Under the pieces are notes generated by a model. The model was given only the letters and a program-made list of their open reading frames with translations, did no database searches and was not told the DNA's origin. Source: Roseburia sp. CAG:303 (GTDB taxonomy: Bacteria; Bacillota; Clostridia; Lachnospirales; Lachnospiraceae). Taken from it: a stretch of 64,000 bases of DNA. The translations under genes were made by a program, and so were the position numbers. The DNA lies in contig FR900122.1 in NCBI GenBank assembly GCA_000437755.1, forward strand, positions 1 to 64,000, written 5' to 3'. Of the stretch, positions 1-8,700 are shown piece by piece; positions within the stretch are counted from its first letter, which is position 1; each line of letters begins with the position of its first letter.

Positions 1-52
1 ATGAGTTTCGCAATTACCTATTTAATTCCATTCGGTAATTCCAACTCAGTCT

Positions 53-1105
53 TTACTGCATTTTATACATAACATGGATATCTTCCGGTCCGAAGGTAAG
101 TCCCACATTCAGCCCTGCTTCAAAATAATCGGTTGTATGAATCAGATAATCCCTGTCCTTTGTTTCTACCACGATTTCATAATGGACACCCTTGAAGATG
201 ATGGATTTTACCGTTCCCTTGATTTTGCTGTGTTCCACATCCACGATATCAATATCTTCCGGTCTTAATACCACTTCGACTTCTTCGTTGTCCTTGAAGC
301 CTTTGTCCACACATTCAAAATCAAATCCATCGAAAGACACCAGAAGGTCTTTTTTCATTACTGCATCTTCGATGATGTTAGATTCTCCGATAAAACTTGC
401 AACGAAACGGTTTTCCGGCTCATTGTAAATGTCTACCGGACTGCCGATCTGCTGGATAATTCCTTCATTCATGACTACGACCGTATCTGACATGGATAGT
501 GCTTCTTCCTGATCGTGTGTGACGAAGATGAAGGTAATTCCGACTTCTTTCTGAATCTTTTTCAGCTCTGTCTGCATTTCTTTTCTGAGTTTTGCATCCA
601 ATGCTCCGAGTGGTTCATCCAGAAGCAGTACCTTCGGTTCATTGACCAATGCCCTCGCAATGGCTACACGCTGCTGCTGTCCGCCGGAAAGCAGGGTTAC
701 ATTACGTTTCTCAAACCCTTCCAGTCCTACCAGCTTCAAAGTTTTCTTAACTTTCTCATCTATTTCTTTTTTATCTTTTTTCTTGATTTTTAATCCAAAT
801 GCTACATTATCATATACATTCAGGAACGGAAACAGGGCATACTTCTGGAATACCGTGTTTACCTCACGTTTGAATGCCGGCACTCTGGATATGTCCGTTC
901 CGTGGAAAAGCACTTCTCCGCCGCTGGGCTCTTCAAATCCGGCAATGATACGGAGTGTCGTGGTCTTTCCGCATCCACTCGGACCTAAGAGTGTCAGAAA
1001 TTCATTTTCATATATATTTAAGTCAATTCCTTTTAAAACCTGCTGTTCCCCAAAATTCTTGGTTAAATGTTTTAATTCAATTATTTTATTACTATTGCTA
1101 TGCAT
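53..1105 (-). CDS. potA: Spermidine/putrescine-type ABC transporter ATPase PotA
   Basis: ATPase of a polyamine-type importer. Visible motifs in the 350-residue protein: Walker [10 protein letters not shown] at 41-49, Q-loop Gln87, signature LSGGQ at 139-143, Walker B LLLDEP at 160-165, switch His197. The C-terminal third matches the TOBE regulatory domain of the PotA/FbpC type (RPED motif). It lies 34 bp downstream of the XRE-cupin regulator on the same strand and is probably cotranscribed with it. The permease genes expected next (potB, potC) would lie beyond the left edge of the window; the last 52 bases contain no complete start region. Polyamine specificity is inferred from family and from the cupin regulator; an iron or thiamine substrate cannot be excluded. 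Confidence 0.88.
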   Translation of the reverse strand: MHSNSNKIIELKHLTKNFGEQQVLKGIDLNIYENEFLTLLGPSGCGKTTTLRIIAGFEEPSGGEVLFHGTDISRVPAFKREVNTVFQKYALFPFLNVYDNVAFGLKIKKKDKKEIDEKVKKTLKLVGLEGFEKRNVTLLSGGQQQRVAIARALVNEPKVLLLDEPLGALDAKLRKEMQTELKKIQKEVGITFIFVTHDQEEALSMSDTVVVMNEGIIQQIGSPVDIYNEPENRFVASFIGESNIIEDAVMKKDLLVSFDGFDFECVDKGFKDNEEVEVVLRPEDIDIVDVEHSKIKGTVKSIIFKGVHYEIVVETKDRDYLIHTTDYFEAGLNVGLTFGPEDIHVMYKMQ

Positions 1106-1139
1106 AATTCCTCCATGTCTGCTCTGTCTGTCCCGTCGT

Positions 1140-1673
1140 CTAAAAACTCGGCGGAGAACTTACCCATATCAGCCTCGCACCATTTGGCGATGCAATGTAA
1201 TGCTTGTATTTCGGCTGAAAATAAAAGGATTCTCCCGCCTTTGCCTTAAATACCTGGCTGGCGATATGTATCTCCACACTTCCCGATAATATATAACCGA
1301 ACTCTTCCCCCTCATGGGGATTGTCCGGATAAGTCTGTCCGCCTTTCTCAAGTGTCAGAAGAATCGGTTCCATAATATTTTTCTGGGCATTGGGAATGAT
1401 CCACTGAATGGTATTCTTTAATTCCGCGTCCGTTTTCTCAAAATAATCGTTTTTCCGGAATACAATCTGGGAATCCTCCGAATCACTGAAAAATTCCTTT
1501 AAATCCGTTCCCAGACACTGCAGAATGTCCATCAGTGTCGAAATAGACGGGGAGGTAAGATTCCTTTCAATCTGCGAAATAAATCCTTTGGACAATTCAG
1601 CCCTGTCCGCAAGTTCTTCCTGCGTAAGGTTCTTCATTATCCTTAATCCCTTAAGTTTTTTTCCTATATCCAT
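1140..1673 (-). CDS. XRE-family regulator with C-terminal cupin domain
   Basis: 177-residue regulator: N-terminal helix-turn-helix (about residues 6-60, with the LTQEELA...[10 protein letters not shown] pattern) and a C-terminal cupin barrel (about 95-177, [12 protein letters not shown]). This is the PuuR-like layout, in which the cupin senses a small ligand. The frame is open 31 codons further upstream, but the ATG at 1673 is chosen because GCGAGGA lies 8 bases before it and the HTH begins directly afterwards. It precedes potA in the same direction, so it probably regulates the polyamine transporter. A 17-bp perfect dyad just downstream of its own promoter suggests autoregulation. Confidence 0.85.
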   Translation of the reverse strand: MDIGKKLKGLRIMKNLTQEELADRAELSKGFISQIERNLTSPSISTLMDILQCLGTDLKEFFSDSEDSQIVFRKNDYFEKTDAELKNTIQWIIPNAQKNIMEPILLTLEKGGQTYPDNPHEGEEFGYILSGSVEIHIASQVFKAKAGESFYFQPKYKHYIASPNGARLIWVSSPPSF

Positions 1674-1729
1674 AATAGTTTCCTCGCAATCTCTGCATTT
1701 CCACAGATGCACCATATAGTAAACCAAAA

Positions 1730-1785
1730 GTTTAGTAGCACTAAACCAAACGATATTATTATACACAAAATATTTTCTTCGTCAA
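1730..1785 (-). promoter_or_regulatory. Sigma-A promoter and dyad operator of the XRE-potA operon
   Basis: On the minus strand: -35 TTGACG (1780-1785), 16-bp spacer, -10 TATAAT (1758-1763). Immediately downstream, 1730-1746 is a perfect inverted repeat GTTTAGT-N3-ACTAAAC, and a further half-site of the same type (GTTTACT on the minus strand) lies at 1718-1724. Placement at the transcription start is typical of a repressor operator; the XRE-cupin protein encoded just below is the obvious candidate. Confidence 0.7.
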
Positions 1786-1849
1786 TCTTTTTTTGAAAAA
1801 TCTGTGTTAAATTTTATAAAGCAATTTAGCATATTAACGAATTACTTTG

Positions 1850-1903
1850 TTGACACAAAACAGGCGGTATGCTAAGATTATACTATTGCCTGAAACAGGC
1901 AAT
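1850..1903 (+). promoter_or_regulatory. Promoter and 19-bp palindrome of the amino-acid ABC operon
   Basis: TTGACA at 1850-1855, 17-bp spacer, TAAGAT at 1873-1878. Right after the -10 a perfect 8+3+8 palindrome, ATTGCCTGAAACAGGCAAT, fills 1885-1903, covering the expected transcription start. It could be a repressor operator or a short 5' hairpin in the mRNA. The responsible regulator is not identifiable here. Confidence 0.65.
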
Positions 1904-1937
1904 GTTGTATCAGAAAAAGGAAAAGAGGTACTATAAT

Positions 1938-2741
1938 ATGAAGAAACAATTTTTATGCGGTATACTGGCACTGACAATGACGGCAGCATTATTTACCGGC
2001 TGCGGCAAGGATAACGATAAGTCCGGCAGCAAGACTTTTACGGTAGGATTCGATGCTGAGTATCCGCCTTACGGATATATGGATGACAATGGGGACTACA
2101 CCGGATTTGACCTGGAACTGGCACAGGCTGTCTGCGACTTAAAGGGCTGGAAGCTGAAGAAGCAGCCGATTGTATGGGATAATAAGGATAACGAATTAAA
2201 TTCCGGTTCGATTGACTGTATCTGGAATGGATTTACCATGAACGGCAGAGAGGATTCTTATACCTGGTCCGATGCCTATGTGGATAACAGCCAGGTAATT
2301 GTTACAAAGAAATCTGCTGATATTACAAAGCTTACGGATTTAAAAGGAAAAGTCGTTGGTGTACAGGCTGCTTCTGCCGCACTTGATGTACTGGAAAGCT
2401 CCGAGGATGGTGGTCAGAAGGCACTGGCAGATACTTTTAAGACACTGCAGGAGTTTGCCGATTACAACACGGCTTTTGTGGAACTGGAAGCAGGCTCTGT
2501 CGATGCGATCGCCATGGATATCGGTGTTGCACAATACCAGATCAAATCCCGCGGCAATGACAAATACATCATTCTGGATGAACACTTAAATGCAGAAAAA
2601 TATGCCATCGGCTTCAAGAAGGGCAATGACAGCCTGTGCAAGGAAGTAAATGAAGCACTTCACACTTTAAAGAAAAATGGTACATTTGATAAACTGGCAG
2701 AAAAATATGAATTAAGCGATATGGTCTGCCTGGAAAATTAA
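1938..2741 (+). CDS. Polar amino-acid ABC transporter substrate-binding lipoprotein
   Basis: 267-residue extracellular solute-binding protein of family 3 (SBP_bac_3). A lipoprotein signal peptide is visible: two lysines, a hydrophobic stretch, then lipobox LFTGC with the modified Cys at residue 22. Family features follow: FTVGFDAEYPPY at the start of lobe 1, and the hinge/lobe-2 stretch LTDLKGKVVGVQ. The start at 1938 is chosen over the longer open frame because AAGAGG precedes it and the signal peptide begins there. First gene of a three-gene operon with permease and ATPase. Cystine, glutamine or another polar amino acid is the likely ligand; the sequence does not decide which. Confidence 0.88.
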   Translation: MKKQFLCGILALTMTAALFTGCGKDNDKSGSKTFTVGFDAEYPPYGYMDDNGDYTGFDLELAQAVCDLKGWKLKKQPIVWDNKDNELNSGSIDCIWNGFTMNGREDSYTWSDAYVDNSQVIVTKKSADITKLTDLKGKVVGVQAASAALDVLESSEDGGQKALADTFKTLQEFADYNTAFVELEAGSVDAIAMDIGVAQYQIKSRGNDKYIILDEHLNAEKYAIGFKKGNDSLCKEVNEALHTLKKNGTFDKLAEKYELSDMVCLEN

Positions 2742-2753
2742 AGGAGTTTTATT

Positions 2754-3401
2754 ATGACTTTTTCAATAATGCTCTCCCAGATGGCAATAGGCATGGGCCG
2801 TTCGATTGGGATATTTTTTCTGACACTGATTTTTTCCATGCCCCTCGGACTTCTGGTTTCTTTTGGCAGAATGTCCAAAATAAAACCAGTTAAATATTTT
2901 ACAAAATTTTATATTTCCGTACTGCGTGGCACACCTCTGATGCTGCAGCTGATGGTCGTATATTTCTTCCCTTACTACCTGTTCGGCTGGTCCATCGGAA
3001 ACTGGAGATATCCGGCAATCATTGTCGGCTTTGTGATTAATTATTCCGCCTATTTTGCAGAAATTTACCGTTCCGGTATTGAAGCCATGCCGAAAGGACA
3101 GTACGAGGCGGCGGAAATGCTCGGCTATAACAAGGTCCAGACCTTTGTAAAGATTATTCTTCCACAGGTTATCAAGATGATTCTTCCATCGGTAACAAAT
3201 GAAATCATTACTCTGGTTAAGGATACTTCACTGGCTTTTTCTCTGTCTTATCTGGAAATGTTCAGTATTGCCAAGCAGATTGCAGCAAAACAGACCACGC
3301 TGATGCCGTTTGCAATCGCAGCCGTATTTTACTATGTATTTAATCTTCTCGTATCTTTCATTATGGAAAGAATCGAAAAGCGTATGAGTTATTACCGCTA
3401 G
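2754..3401 (+). CDS. Polar amino-acid ABC transporter permease
   Basis: 215-residue HisM/GlnP-type permease with several hydrophobic helices. The conserved cytoplasmic EAA loop is present (EAAEMLGYNKVQTFVKIILPQ region, about residues 117-137), which docks the ATPase. AAGGAG lies 9 bases before the ATG. The gene follows the binding protein after 12 bp and precedes the ATPase by 9 bp, so the three are one operon. A single permease gene implies a homodimeric membrane channel. Confidence 0.9.
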   Translation: MTFSIMLSQMAIGMGRSIGIFFLTLIFSMPLGLLVSFGRMSKIKPVKYFTKFYISVLRGTPLMLQLMVVYFFPYYLFGWSIGNWRYPAIIVGFVINYSAYFAEIYRSGIEAMPKGQYEAAEMLGYNKVQTFVKIILPQVIKMILPSVTNEIITLVKDTSLAFSLSYLEMFSIAKQIAAKQTTLMPFAIAAVFYYVFNLLVSFIMERIEKRMSYYR

Positions 3402-3410
3402 GAGGATGTT

Positions 3411-4166
3411 ATGGTATATCTTGAAATGAATCATGTAAAAAAATCCTTTGATGACCTGGAAGTATTAAAAGATATCTCTTTTCAGGTGAATCAGGGCGAA
3501 GTAGTGTCCATCATCGGTCCTTCCGGCTCGGGCAAGTCCACACTGCTTCGCTGTGCGACCCTGTTAGAAACCATGGACTGTGGTGATTTATCCTTTATTG
3601 GGGAATCCGCAGCCACAATCGTAAACGGAAAGACTGTATATGCAAAAAATGCGAAACTGAATGAAATCAAGAGTGTCTTTGGTCTGGTGTTCCAGAACTT
3701 TAACCTGTTTCCGCATTTTTCCGTATTAAAAAATGTCATGGATGCACCGGTACACGTTCAGAAACGTCCCAAAGAAGAGGCAAAAAAAGAAGCCATGGAA
3801 CTGCTGGATAAAATGGGACTTGCCGACAAAGCGGACTATTATCCATGTCAGCTTTCCGGCGGACAGCAGCAGCGTGTTGCCATCGCAAGAGCCCTTGCCT
3901 TAAATCCAAAGGTACTGTTCTTCGATGAACCGACCTCCGCACTGGATCCGGAGCTGACCGGTGAAGTCTTAAAGGTCATCAAATCCCTTGCCGAGACAAA
4001 AATGACCATGGTAATCGTTACCCACGAAATGGAATTTGCCAGAAATATCTCTGACCGCATTATTTTCATGGACAAAGGTGTCATCGCCGTACAAGGCACA
4101 CCGGAAGAAGTCTTCCAGTCCGAACACACCAGAATGAGGGAATTCTTAGGGAAATTAAAACATTAG
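3411..4166 (+). CDS. Polar amino-acid ABC transporter ATPase (GlnQ-like)
   Basis: 251-residue ATPase completing the importer. Walker [10 protein letters not shown] (about residues 38-46), signature [15 protein letters not shown], Walker [14 protein letters not shown] and switch His in VTHEM are all canonical, so it should be active. GGAGG precedes the ATG closely. The protein ends shortly after the nucleotide-binding fold with no extra regulatory domain, as expected for GlnQ/HisP-type proteins. Followed by a bidirectional terminator. Confidence 0.92.
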   Translation: MVYLEMNHVKKSFDDLEVLKDISFQVNQGEVVSIIGPSGSGKSTLLRCATLLETMDCGDLSFIGESAATIVNGKTVYAKNAKLNEIKSVFGLVFQNFNLFPHFSVLKNVMDAPVHVQKRPKEEAKKEAMELLDKMGLADKADYYPCQLSGGQQQRVAIARALALNPKVLFFDEPTSALDPELTGEVLKVIKSLAETKMTMVIVTHEMEFARNISDRIIFMDKGVIAVQGTPEEVFQSEHTRMREFLGKLKH

Positions 4167-4186
4167 GAAATATAGATATTTTCGCG

Positions 4187-4218
4187 AAAAAAAGAGTCAT
4201 CCAGGGATGACTCTTTTT
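4187..4218. terminator. Bidirectional Rho-independent terminator
   Basis: GAGTCATCC (4194-4202) pairs with GGATGACTC (4205-4213), flanked by an A-run on the left and a T-run on the right. It can end the amino-acid transporter operon on the plus strand and the dockerin GH43 gene on the minus strand. Confidence 0.85.
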
Positions 4219-4234
4219 CTTATATCTCAATATT

Positions 4235-7126
4235 CTATTCCAGGATCCATCCGATTCCCAGCAGATGTTTCTGGATAATTTCCATATCCAGTACACTTAA
4301 TGTTCCATCGGAACTGTCCAGTCCTGCAGCTTTTCTTGCCTGTCCGGTAAGGCTGCGGATTCCGAGAAGGTCTTTCTGGATATCTTCCATGTCCAGTACA
4401 TCGATACTGCCGTCCTGGTTGACATCGCCGTAGTTGATTCCCGTCTGCTTCTCGACACGCAGTTTCATGGTATGTCCGCCTGCCGTTATCTTGACATCGC
4501 CGTCCGATACGGCTCTGACCGTACCATCTTTACATACATATGCAATGGCTGGATTTGCAGAACTTACATCCGTACTGCCGAAATCCAGATAACTGCCGGA
4601 TGCCACGGAAAGGAACGTGCCTTTCTGATCCACTGTTTTTACCTCTTTGTCCGTGGCATCTGCCATAAATGTTTTGATTTCCTGACTGCTTAACGCACTG
4701 GAAAATATTGCCACATCATCCATATATCCTCTGAAGTTTACATCTGCATTATACTGGCTTTTTCCAAGATAATTTTTCGTACCTTTAAAGCTGTCGGTAA
4801 GATTGGATGTCAATGCTGTCTGGCTGACGAATTCTCCATTGATATATAATGCCATCTTTTTATTGACTGCATCTATGGTTACTGCAAGATTTACCCAGTG
4901 TCCGGTAGTCAGAATACTGTCGGAATCTGCTTTTATTTCCTCGCTGTTTACGGCATAACTTGCACGCACGCATTCCGGTGTATAGCCGTGCGTGGTTAGG
5001 AACAGTGAATTACCTTCTCCGTCACCAAAGTCAAAGATTCTCTCCCAGGAACGGTTCTCGGAAGATTTTACCCATGCCATGAAGGTAAAGCTGTCCGTAT
5101 CTGTCACAGATGACGGAAGCTTCATATAAGCATTATTTCCATTAAAATATGCCACACTGCCTCTTTCACTGTCAGTTGTCTTTGTTGTATTGTATGCGGT
5201 CAGATGATTCTTCTGCCCGGAAGCATCTTCCCCGATGGAAGCCCCATCAAAACTGTAATATGCCAGAAGCTGTTCTGTCATATCGGTATTCTGATAACCC
5301 TTTACCAGTGTTTTTACAGAATAACTGATGGTGCTGCTGCCTGCGGCAATCTTCGCCGTCACGGTAACAGCGGTATCTTTCTCCGGTGCCGAATAAACCA
5401 GCTCTGTTCCGTCATCATTTACTTTCAGATATTCCGAATCAGTGGAAAATGTTACTTTATTTTCCCCAAAAGATGGAATTTCGATATTTCCTGTCACACT
5501 TCCTGCAAACAATGTATCAATTCCCTGCTTAATCAATGTGGTATTTCCGGAGATTTTACTTCCCCAGACGGATGTATTATCATTTCCAATCAGGGAAAAT
5601 GTCATTACTTCTTTATGGGAAGCAGATTCATCATACTGTTTGAAAAATACACCTTTGTATTCCACACCATCCACATTCATCGTTGCATAATAGCTGCCTT
5701 CTTTTTCACTCCAGCTTCCGCTCACATCACCGGCAATCGTGCCGTTTCCAAGAAGGATTACTTTTTTCGTTTCCAGCATTCCGGTGTATTCTGTTGTTGC
5801 TGCAAGTCCATGGTTAATAATTTCGTAACATCCTGCTATTTCATCCCGTGAATATCCTGTTTCGCTGATTTTACTTCCCTGATACTCATATGGTGCCGTC
5901 ACAGTCCATCCGTCCTCATTCAGGAACTGCTGATGCACGCGCACTTCATGCCATTCCTGACCGACATTGAATCGGGTATGATAAATCAGGAAATGATTCC
6001 CGTCATCATCAATAAATGCAGAGTTATGCCCGCCGGACATATAGCCGTTTGCACTGTTTTCACCATTTCCACCCAGCGAACGGAATGCATAATTTCCAAA
6101 TAATTTGATCCCGTGTACGGACTGATTTTCTGATGCAGAAGTATATATCGCATTATTGCCAGCCGCATCCGTATAAGGTCCTTTGATATCCTTTGAACGG
6201 TACATTCTCAGATGATATCCGGAAAAATTATCCGTAGCATTTAATCCACAATAAGAAAGATATAAATAATAATATCCACTTTCTTCATCATGCACGATAT
6301 AAGAGCCTTCCCCGGACTGTCCGTAACCGCCTGCAAGCTTCAGCCCCATATATGCATCGGATTTGTTTGCTTTCGTTGTATAGGTATAGGAATAATCCCT
6401 CAGTCCTGTGGATTCGTCCAGTTTCAGCATATAAATGCCGCCAAACCAGGAACCATATGACATCCATAAATCACCGTTTTCATCATAGATGACACATGGA
6501 TCAATGGCATTTGTTCCATACTGCAGATTCCAGTTACCGCCGGAAAGATACCGGCTAATATTCGTGCTGCCCGTTGCTTTCTGATAATCCGTATAAGTAT
6601 AACTTCTGGAAGAACTGTTTGTAAAACCGGAATATACAACGGTTCCCTGATAGGTATACGGACCTGTTATTTTATCAGCGGTTGCAAGTGCAATGGAAGA
6701 ACAGTAGTCACTTCCGTTCACACTCATGTACATACACCATTTTCCCATCTTCTTATTGTAAATAACATCCGGTGCCCAGAGATTTCCACTGATATCATAG
6801 CTTCCGCCGCCTCTTGCTGCCCAGCTTCCCGGTATTGCAAAAATCGTGCGGTAATTACTGTTGATGTTAGTAGTAAATGTGGACCAGTTCAGCAAATCCT
6901 TTGATCTTGCCCATGCCATATGTGAACCAAAGATATAATAATATCCGTCCTGTCCGTCCACAACACTCGGATCATGCACTGCCACTCTCGCAGTTGTTCT
7001 GCTTACTTTACTTCCCGTTGCAAAATCTGCCGCCTGTGCAGTTGTGTCTGTTGTAAAACCCACTGCCGTTAGCGTCATAACGGCAGTCATAAGAAAACTA
7101 ACGGCTTCTTTCCACTTTCTTCTCAA
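4235..7126 (-). CDS. Secreted GH43 endo-arabinanase-like enzyme with LamG and dockerin domains
   Basis: 963-residue secreted enzyme likely to cut arabinan side chains of pectin. Order of parts: signal peptide (1-33, RRK then hydrophobic core), GH43 five-bladed propeller with candidate catalytic Asp52 (VHDPS), Asp209 (NAIDP) and Glu273 (SGEGS), a lipocalin-like GH43 C-terminal module (about 430-545), a linker, a LamG/concanavalin-type domain (about 622-835), a Big-like strand region, and a type I dockerin (896-963) with one good calcium loop DVNQDGSIDVLD and a weaker second one. The start is TTG with GAGAGGAAG just upstream; later ATGs would lose the basic signal-peptide head. The 5' end overlaps the helicase gene by 29 bp, so the two may be cotranscribed. 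Confidence 0.88.
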   Translation of the reverse strand: MRRKWKEAVSFLMTAVMTLTAVGFTTDTTAQAADFATGSKVSRTTARVAVHDPSVVDGQDGYYYIFGSHMAWARSKDLLNWSTFTTNINSNYRTIFAIPGSWAARGGGSYDISGNLWAPDVIYNKKMGKWCMYMSVNGSDYCSSIALATADKITGPYTYQGTVVYSGFTNSSSRSYTYTDYQKATGSTNISRYLSGGNWNLQYGTNAIDPCVIYDENGDLWMSYGSWFGGIYMLKLDESTGLRDYSYTYTTKANKSDAYMGLKLAGGYGQSGEGSYIVHDEESGYYYLYLSYCGLNATDNFSGYHLRMYRSKDIKGPYTDAAGNNAIYTSASENQSVHGIKLFGNYAFRSLGGNGENSANGYMSGGHNSAFIDDDGNHFLIYHTRFNVGQEWHEVRVHQQFLNEDGWTVTAPYEYQGSKISETGYSRDEIAGCYEIINHGLAATTEYTGMLETKKVILLGNGTIAGDVSGSWSEKEGSYYATMNVDGVEYKGVFFKQYDESASHKEVMTFSLIGNDNTSVWGSKISGNTTLIKQGIDTLFAGSVTGNIEIPSFGENKVTFSTDSEYLKVNDDGTELVYSAPEKDTAVTVTAKIAAGSSTISYSVKTLVKGYQNTDMTEQLLAYYSFDGASIGEDASGQKNHLTAYNTTKTTDSERGSVAYFNGNNAYMKLPSSVTDTDSFTFMAWVKSSENRSWERIFDFGDGEGNSLFLTTHGYTPECVRASYAVNSEEIKADSDSILTTGHWVNLAVTIDAVNKKMALYINGEFVSQTALTSNLTDSFKGTKNYLGKSQYNADVNFRGYMDDVAIFSSALSSQEIKTFMADATDKEVKTVDQKGTFLSVASGSYLDFGSTDVSSANPAIAYVCKDGTVRAVSDGDVKITAGGHTMKLRVEKQTGINYGDVNQDGSIDVLDMEDIQKDLLGIRSLTGQARKAAGLDSSDGTLSVLDMEIIQKHLLGIGWILE

Positions 7127-8573
7127 AACTTCCTCTCTTTCCAGAGTTCCTCTTCTTTTTCATTGCATAAAAAGGAACCCCTCTTTTTCCATCTTTTTTT
7201 CTCTTTCCTGACTCCCATCCGTCATGATATTTTACATTTTTTTTCTTTGCCATATACTTATCAACCGGAATGTCTTCTTTTTCTTCGCCAAGATGAAGCT
7301 TCAGAAATGCTGCTGCCAGTTCCAGCGCAGTGCAGTTCTCTTCTGCCATTCGTGCCTCGATCATCTTTGTGGTATCTCTGAGGTTTTTCTCATTCATAAC
7401 CGCTGAAACATCATTCAGAATCTTCTTTGCTTTTACCATCTCAATATCTGCTGCTGCCGGAATGGTTCTCTCATTCATCTTTGATTTACAGATTTTTTCA
7501 ATATCACGAATCTTGTAGATTTCTTTTCCTACCACCAGTGTAAAGGAACGTCCGGAGCGTCCTGCCCTTCCTGTTCTTCCGATTCTGTGTACATAGTATT
7601 CAATATCCTGTGGTACGTCAAAGTTAATAACGGCTTCCACATCGTCCACATCGATTCCTCTCGCTGCTACATCTGTCGCAATCAATACCTGTGTAGTTCC
7701 GTTCTTGAATGAATCCATGACTCTGTCCCTGACATTCTGTGTCAGATCGCCATGAAGTCCTTCTGCAAAAAATCCACGTTTCTTCAAATCTTCTGCCAGT
7801 TCTTCCACCATTCTTTTTGTATTACAGAATACCAGCGTGCGCTTTGGTGCATAATATTCCAGCAAACGTGCCGTCGCTTCCTTCTTATCTTCTTTTCTGA
7901 CCTGATAATAGCACTGCTTAATTGCCTGTACCGTCAATTCCTTCTTCACTGTTTTGATCAGAATCGGATGATCCTGAAACTGTCCAGTAATATCCAGAAT
8001 TGCCTTTGGCATGGTTGCTGAAAACAGAACGGTCTGATGTTCCTGTTTGATCTGGGAAAGAATCTGCTCCATATCCTCACGGAATCCCATGTTTAACATC
8101 TCGTCTGCTTCATCTAATACTACCATCTGGAGATTGTCCAGTTTTATCGTATGTCTTCTCATATGATCCATGACACGTCCCGGAGTTCCTACAATAATCT
8201 GTACATTTCCTTTTAATGCCTTGATCTGTTTATATATCTCCTGTCCACCGTATACTGCCAGTACACGGATTCCTGACATATATTTTGCGAATTTTCTGAT
8301 TTCTTCTGCCGCCTGCATGGCAAGCTCCCTGGTCGGGCAAAGCACAAGTGCCTGTGTTCCCTTTACTTCCAGATCAATCATCTGCAGAAGTGGAATACCA
8401 AATGCTGCTGTTTTTCCTGTTCCGGTCTGTGCCTGTCCGATTACATCCTTACCTTTGAGGATTTCAGGAATGGACTGCTCCTGAATCGGGGAAAACTGCT
8501 TAAATCCCATTTCTTTTACTGCTCTTACAATTCTCTTGTCAATGATATCTTCTTCTAAATTTAATAATTCCAT
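7098..8573 (-). CDS. DEAD-box ATP-dependent RNA helicase (CshA/DeaD-like)
   Basis: 491-residue RNA helicase. All core motifs are visible: Q motif (F24 to Q31 region), Walker A AQTGTGKT 48-55, PTREL 80-84, DEAD 154-157, SAT 185-187, and the C-terminal HRIGRTGRAGR. After the two RecA domains comes a basic tail rich in Lys/Arg, usual for RNA-binding helicases that act in ribosome assembly or cold-adapted mRNA decay. The promoter at 8611-8639 is strong. Its last 29 bp encode the start of the downstream GH43 gene in another frame. Confidence 0.93.
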   Translation of the reverse strand: MELLNLEEDIIDKRIVRAVKEMGFKQFSPIQEQSIPEILKGKDVIGQAQTGTGKTAAFGIPLLQMIDLEVKGTQALVLCPTRELAMQAAEEIRKFAKYMSGIRVLAVYGGQEIYKQIKALKGNVQIIVGTPGRVMDHMRRHTIKLDNLQMVVLDEADEMLNMGFREDMEQILSQIKQEHQTVLFSATMPKAILDITGQFQDHPILIKTVKKELTVQAIKQCYYQVRKEDKKEATARLLEYYAPKRTLVFCNTKRMVEELAEDLKKRGFFAEGLHGDLTQNVRDRVMDSFKNGTTQVLIATDVAARGIDVDDVEAVINFDVPQDIEYYVHRIGRTGRAGRSGRSFTLVVGKEIYKIRDIEKICKSKMNERTIPAAADIEMVKAKKILNDVSAVMNEKNLRDTTKMIEARMAEENCTALELAAAFLKLHLGEEKEDIPVDKYMAKKKNVKYHDGWESGKRKKDGKRGVPFYAMKKKRNSGKRGSFEKKVERSR

Positions 8574-8580
8574 ATTTCTC

Positions 8581-8639
8581 CTTTATACTTAAAACTATCG
8601 CAACTTTTATAGTTTAGTTGGTTTAAGTATAAAAGTCAA
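8581..8639 (-). promoter_or_regulatory. Promoter of the DEAD-box helicase with long inverted repeat
   Basis: Minus strand: TTGACT (8634-8639), 17-bp spacer, TAAACT (8611-8616). A 12-bp inverted repeat, TTTATACTTAAA (8582-8593) and TTTAAGTATAAA (8622-8633), has one arm in the -35/-10 spacer and the other beside the ribosome binding site. Because one arm lies upstream of the start of transcription it must act, if at all, at the DNA level. Confidence 0.6.
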
Positions 8640-8650
8640 GATTTTTTAAA

Positions 8651-8697
8651 GAAACACAGACAGCCATGCCGGTATGGCATGGCCCTGTTGTGTTTTG
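8651..8697. terminator. Terminator-like hairpin after the Cys-cluster gene
   Basis: GCCATGCC (8663-8670) pairs with GGCATGGC (8676-8683), extended by an imperfect ACACAGACAG/CTGTTGTGT outer stem. The T-run is better on the plus strand; on the minus strand, where the upstream gene is transcribed, the tail is weaker. Confidence 0.55.
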
Positions 8698-8700
8698 TTT

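Noticed and set aside
1..52. Start of potB at the left edge
   Set aside because: The one ATG in this stretch is followed by a stop after five codons; no start can be supported inside the window.
642..1289. 215-codon plus-strand frame opposite potA
   Set aside because: Antisense shadow of the ABC ATPase; no ribosome site and no family features.
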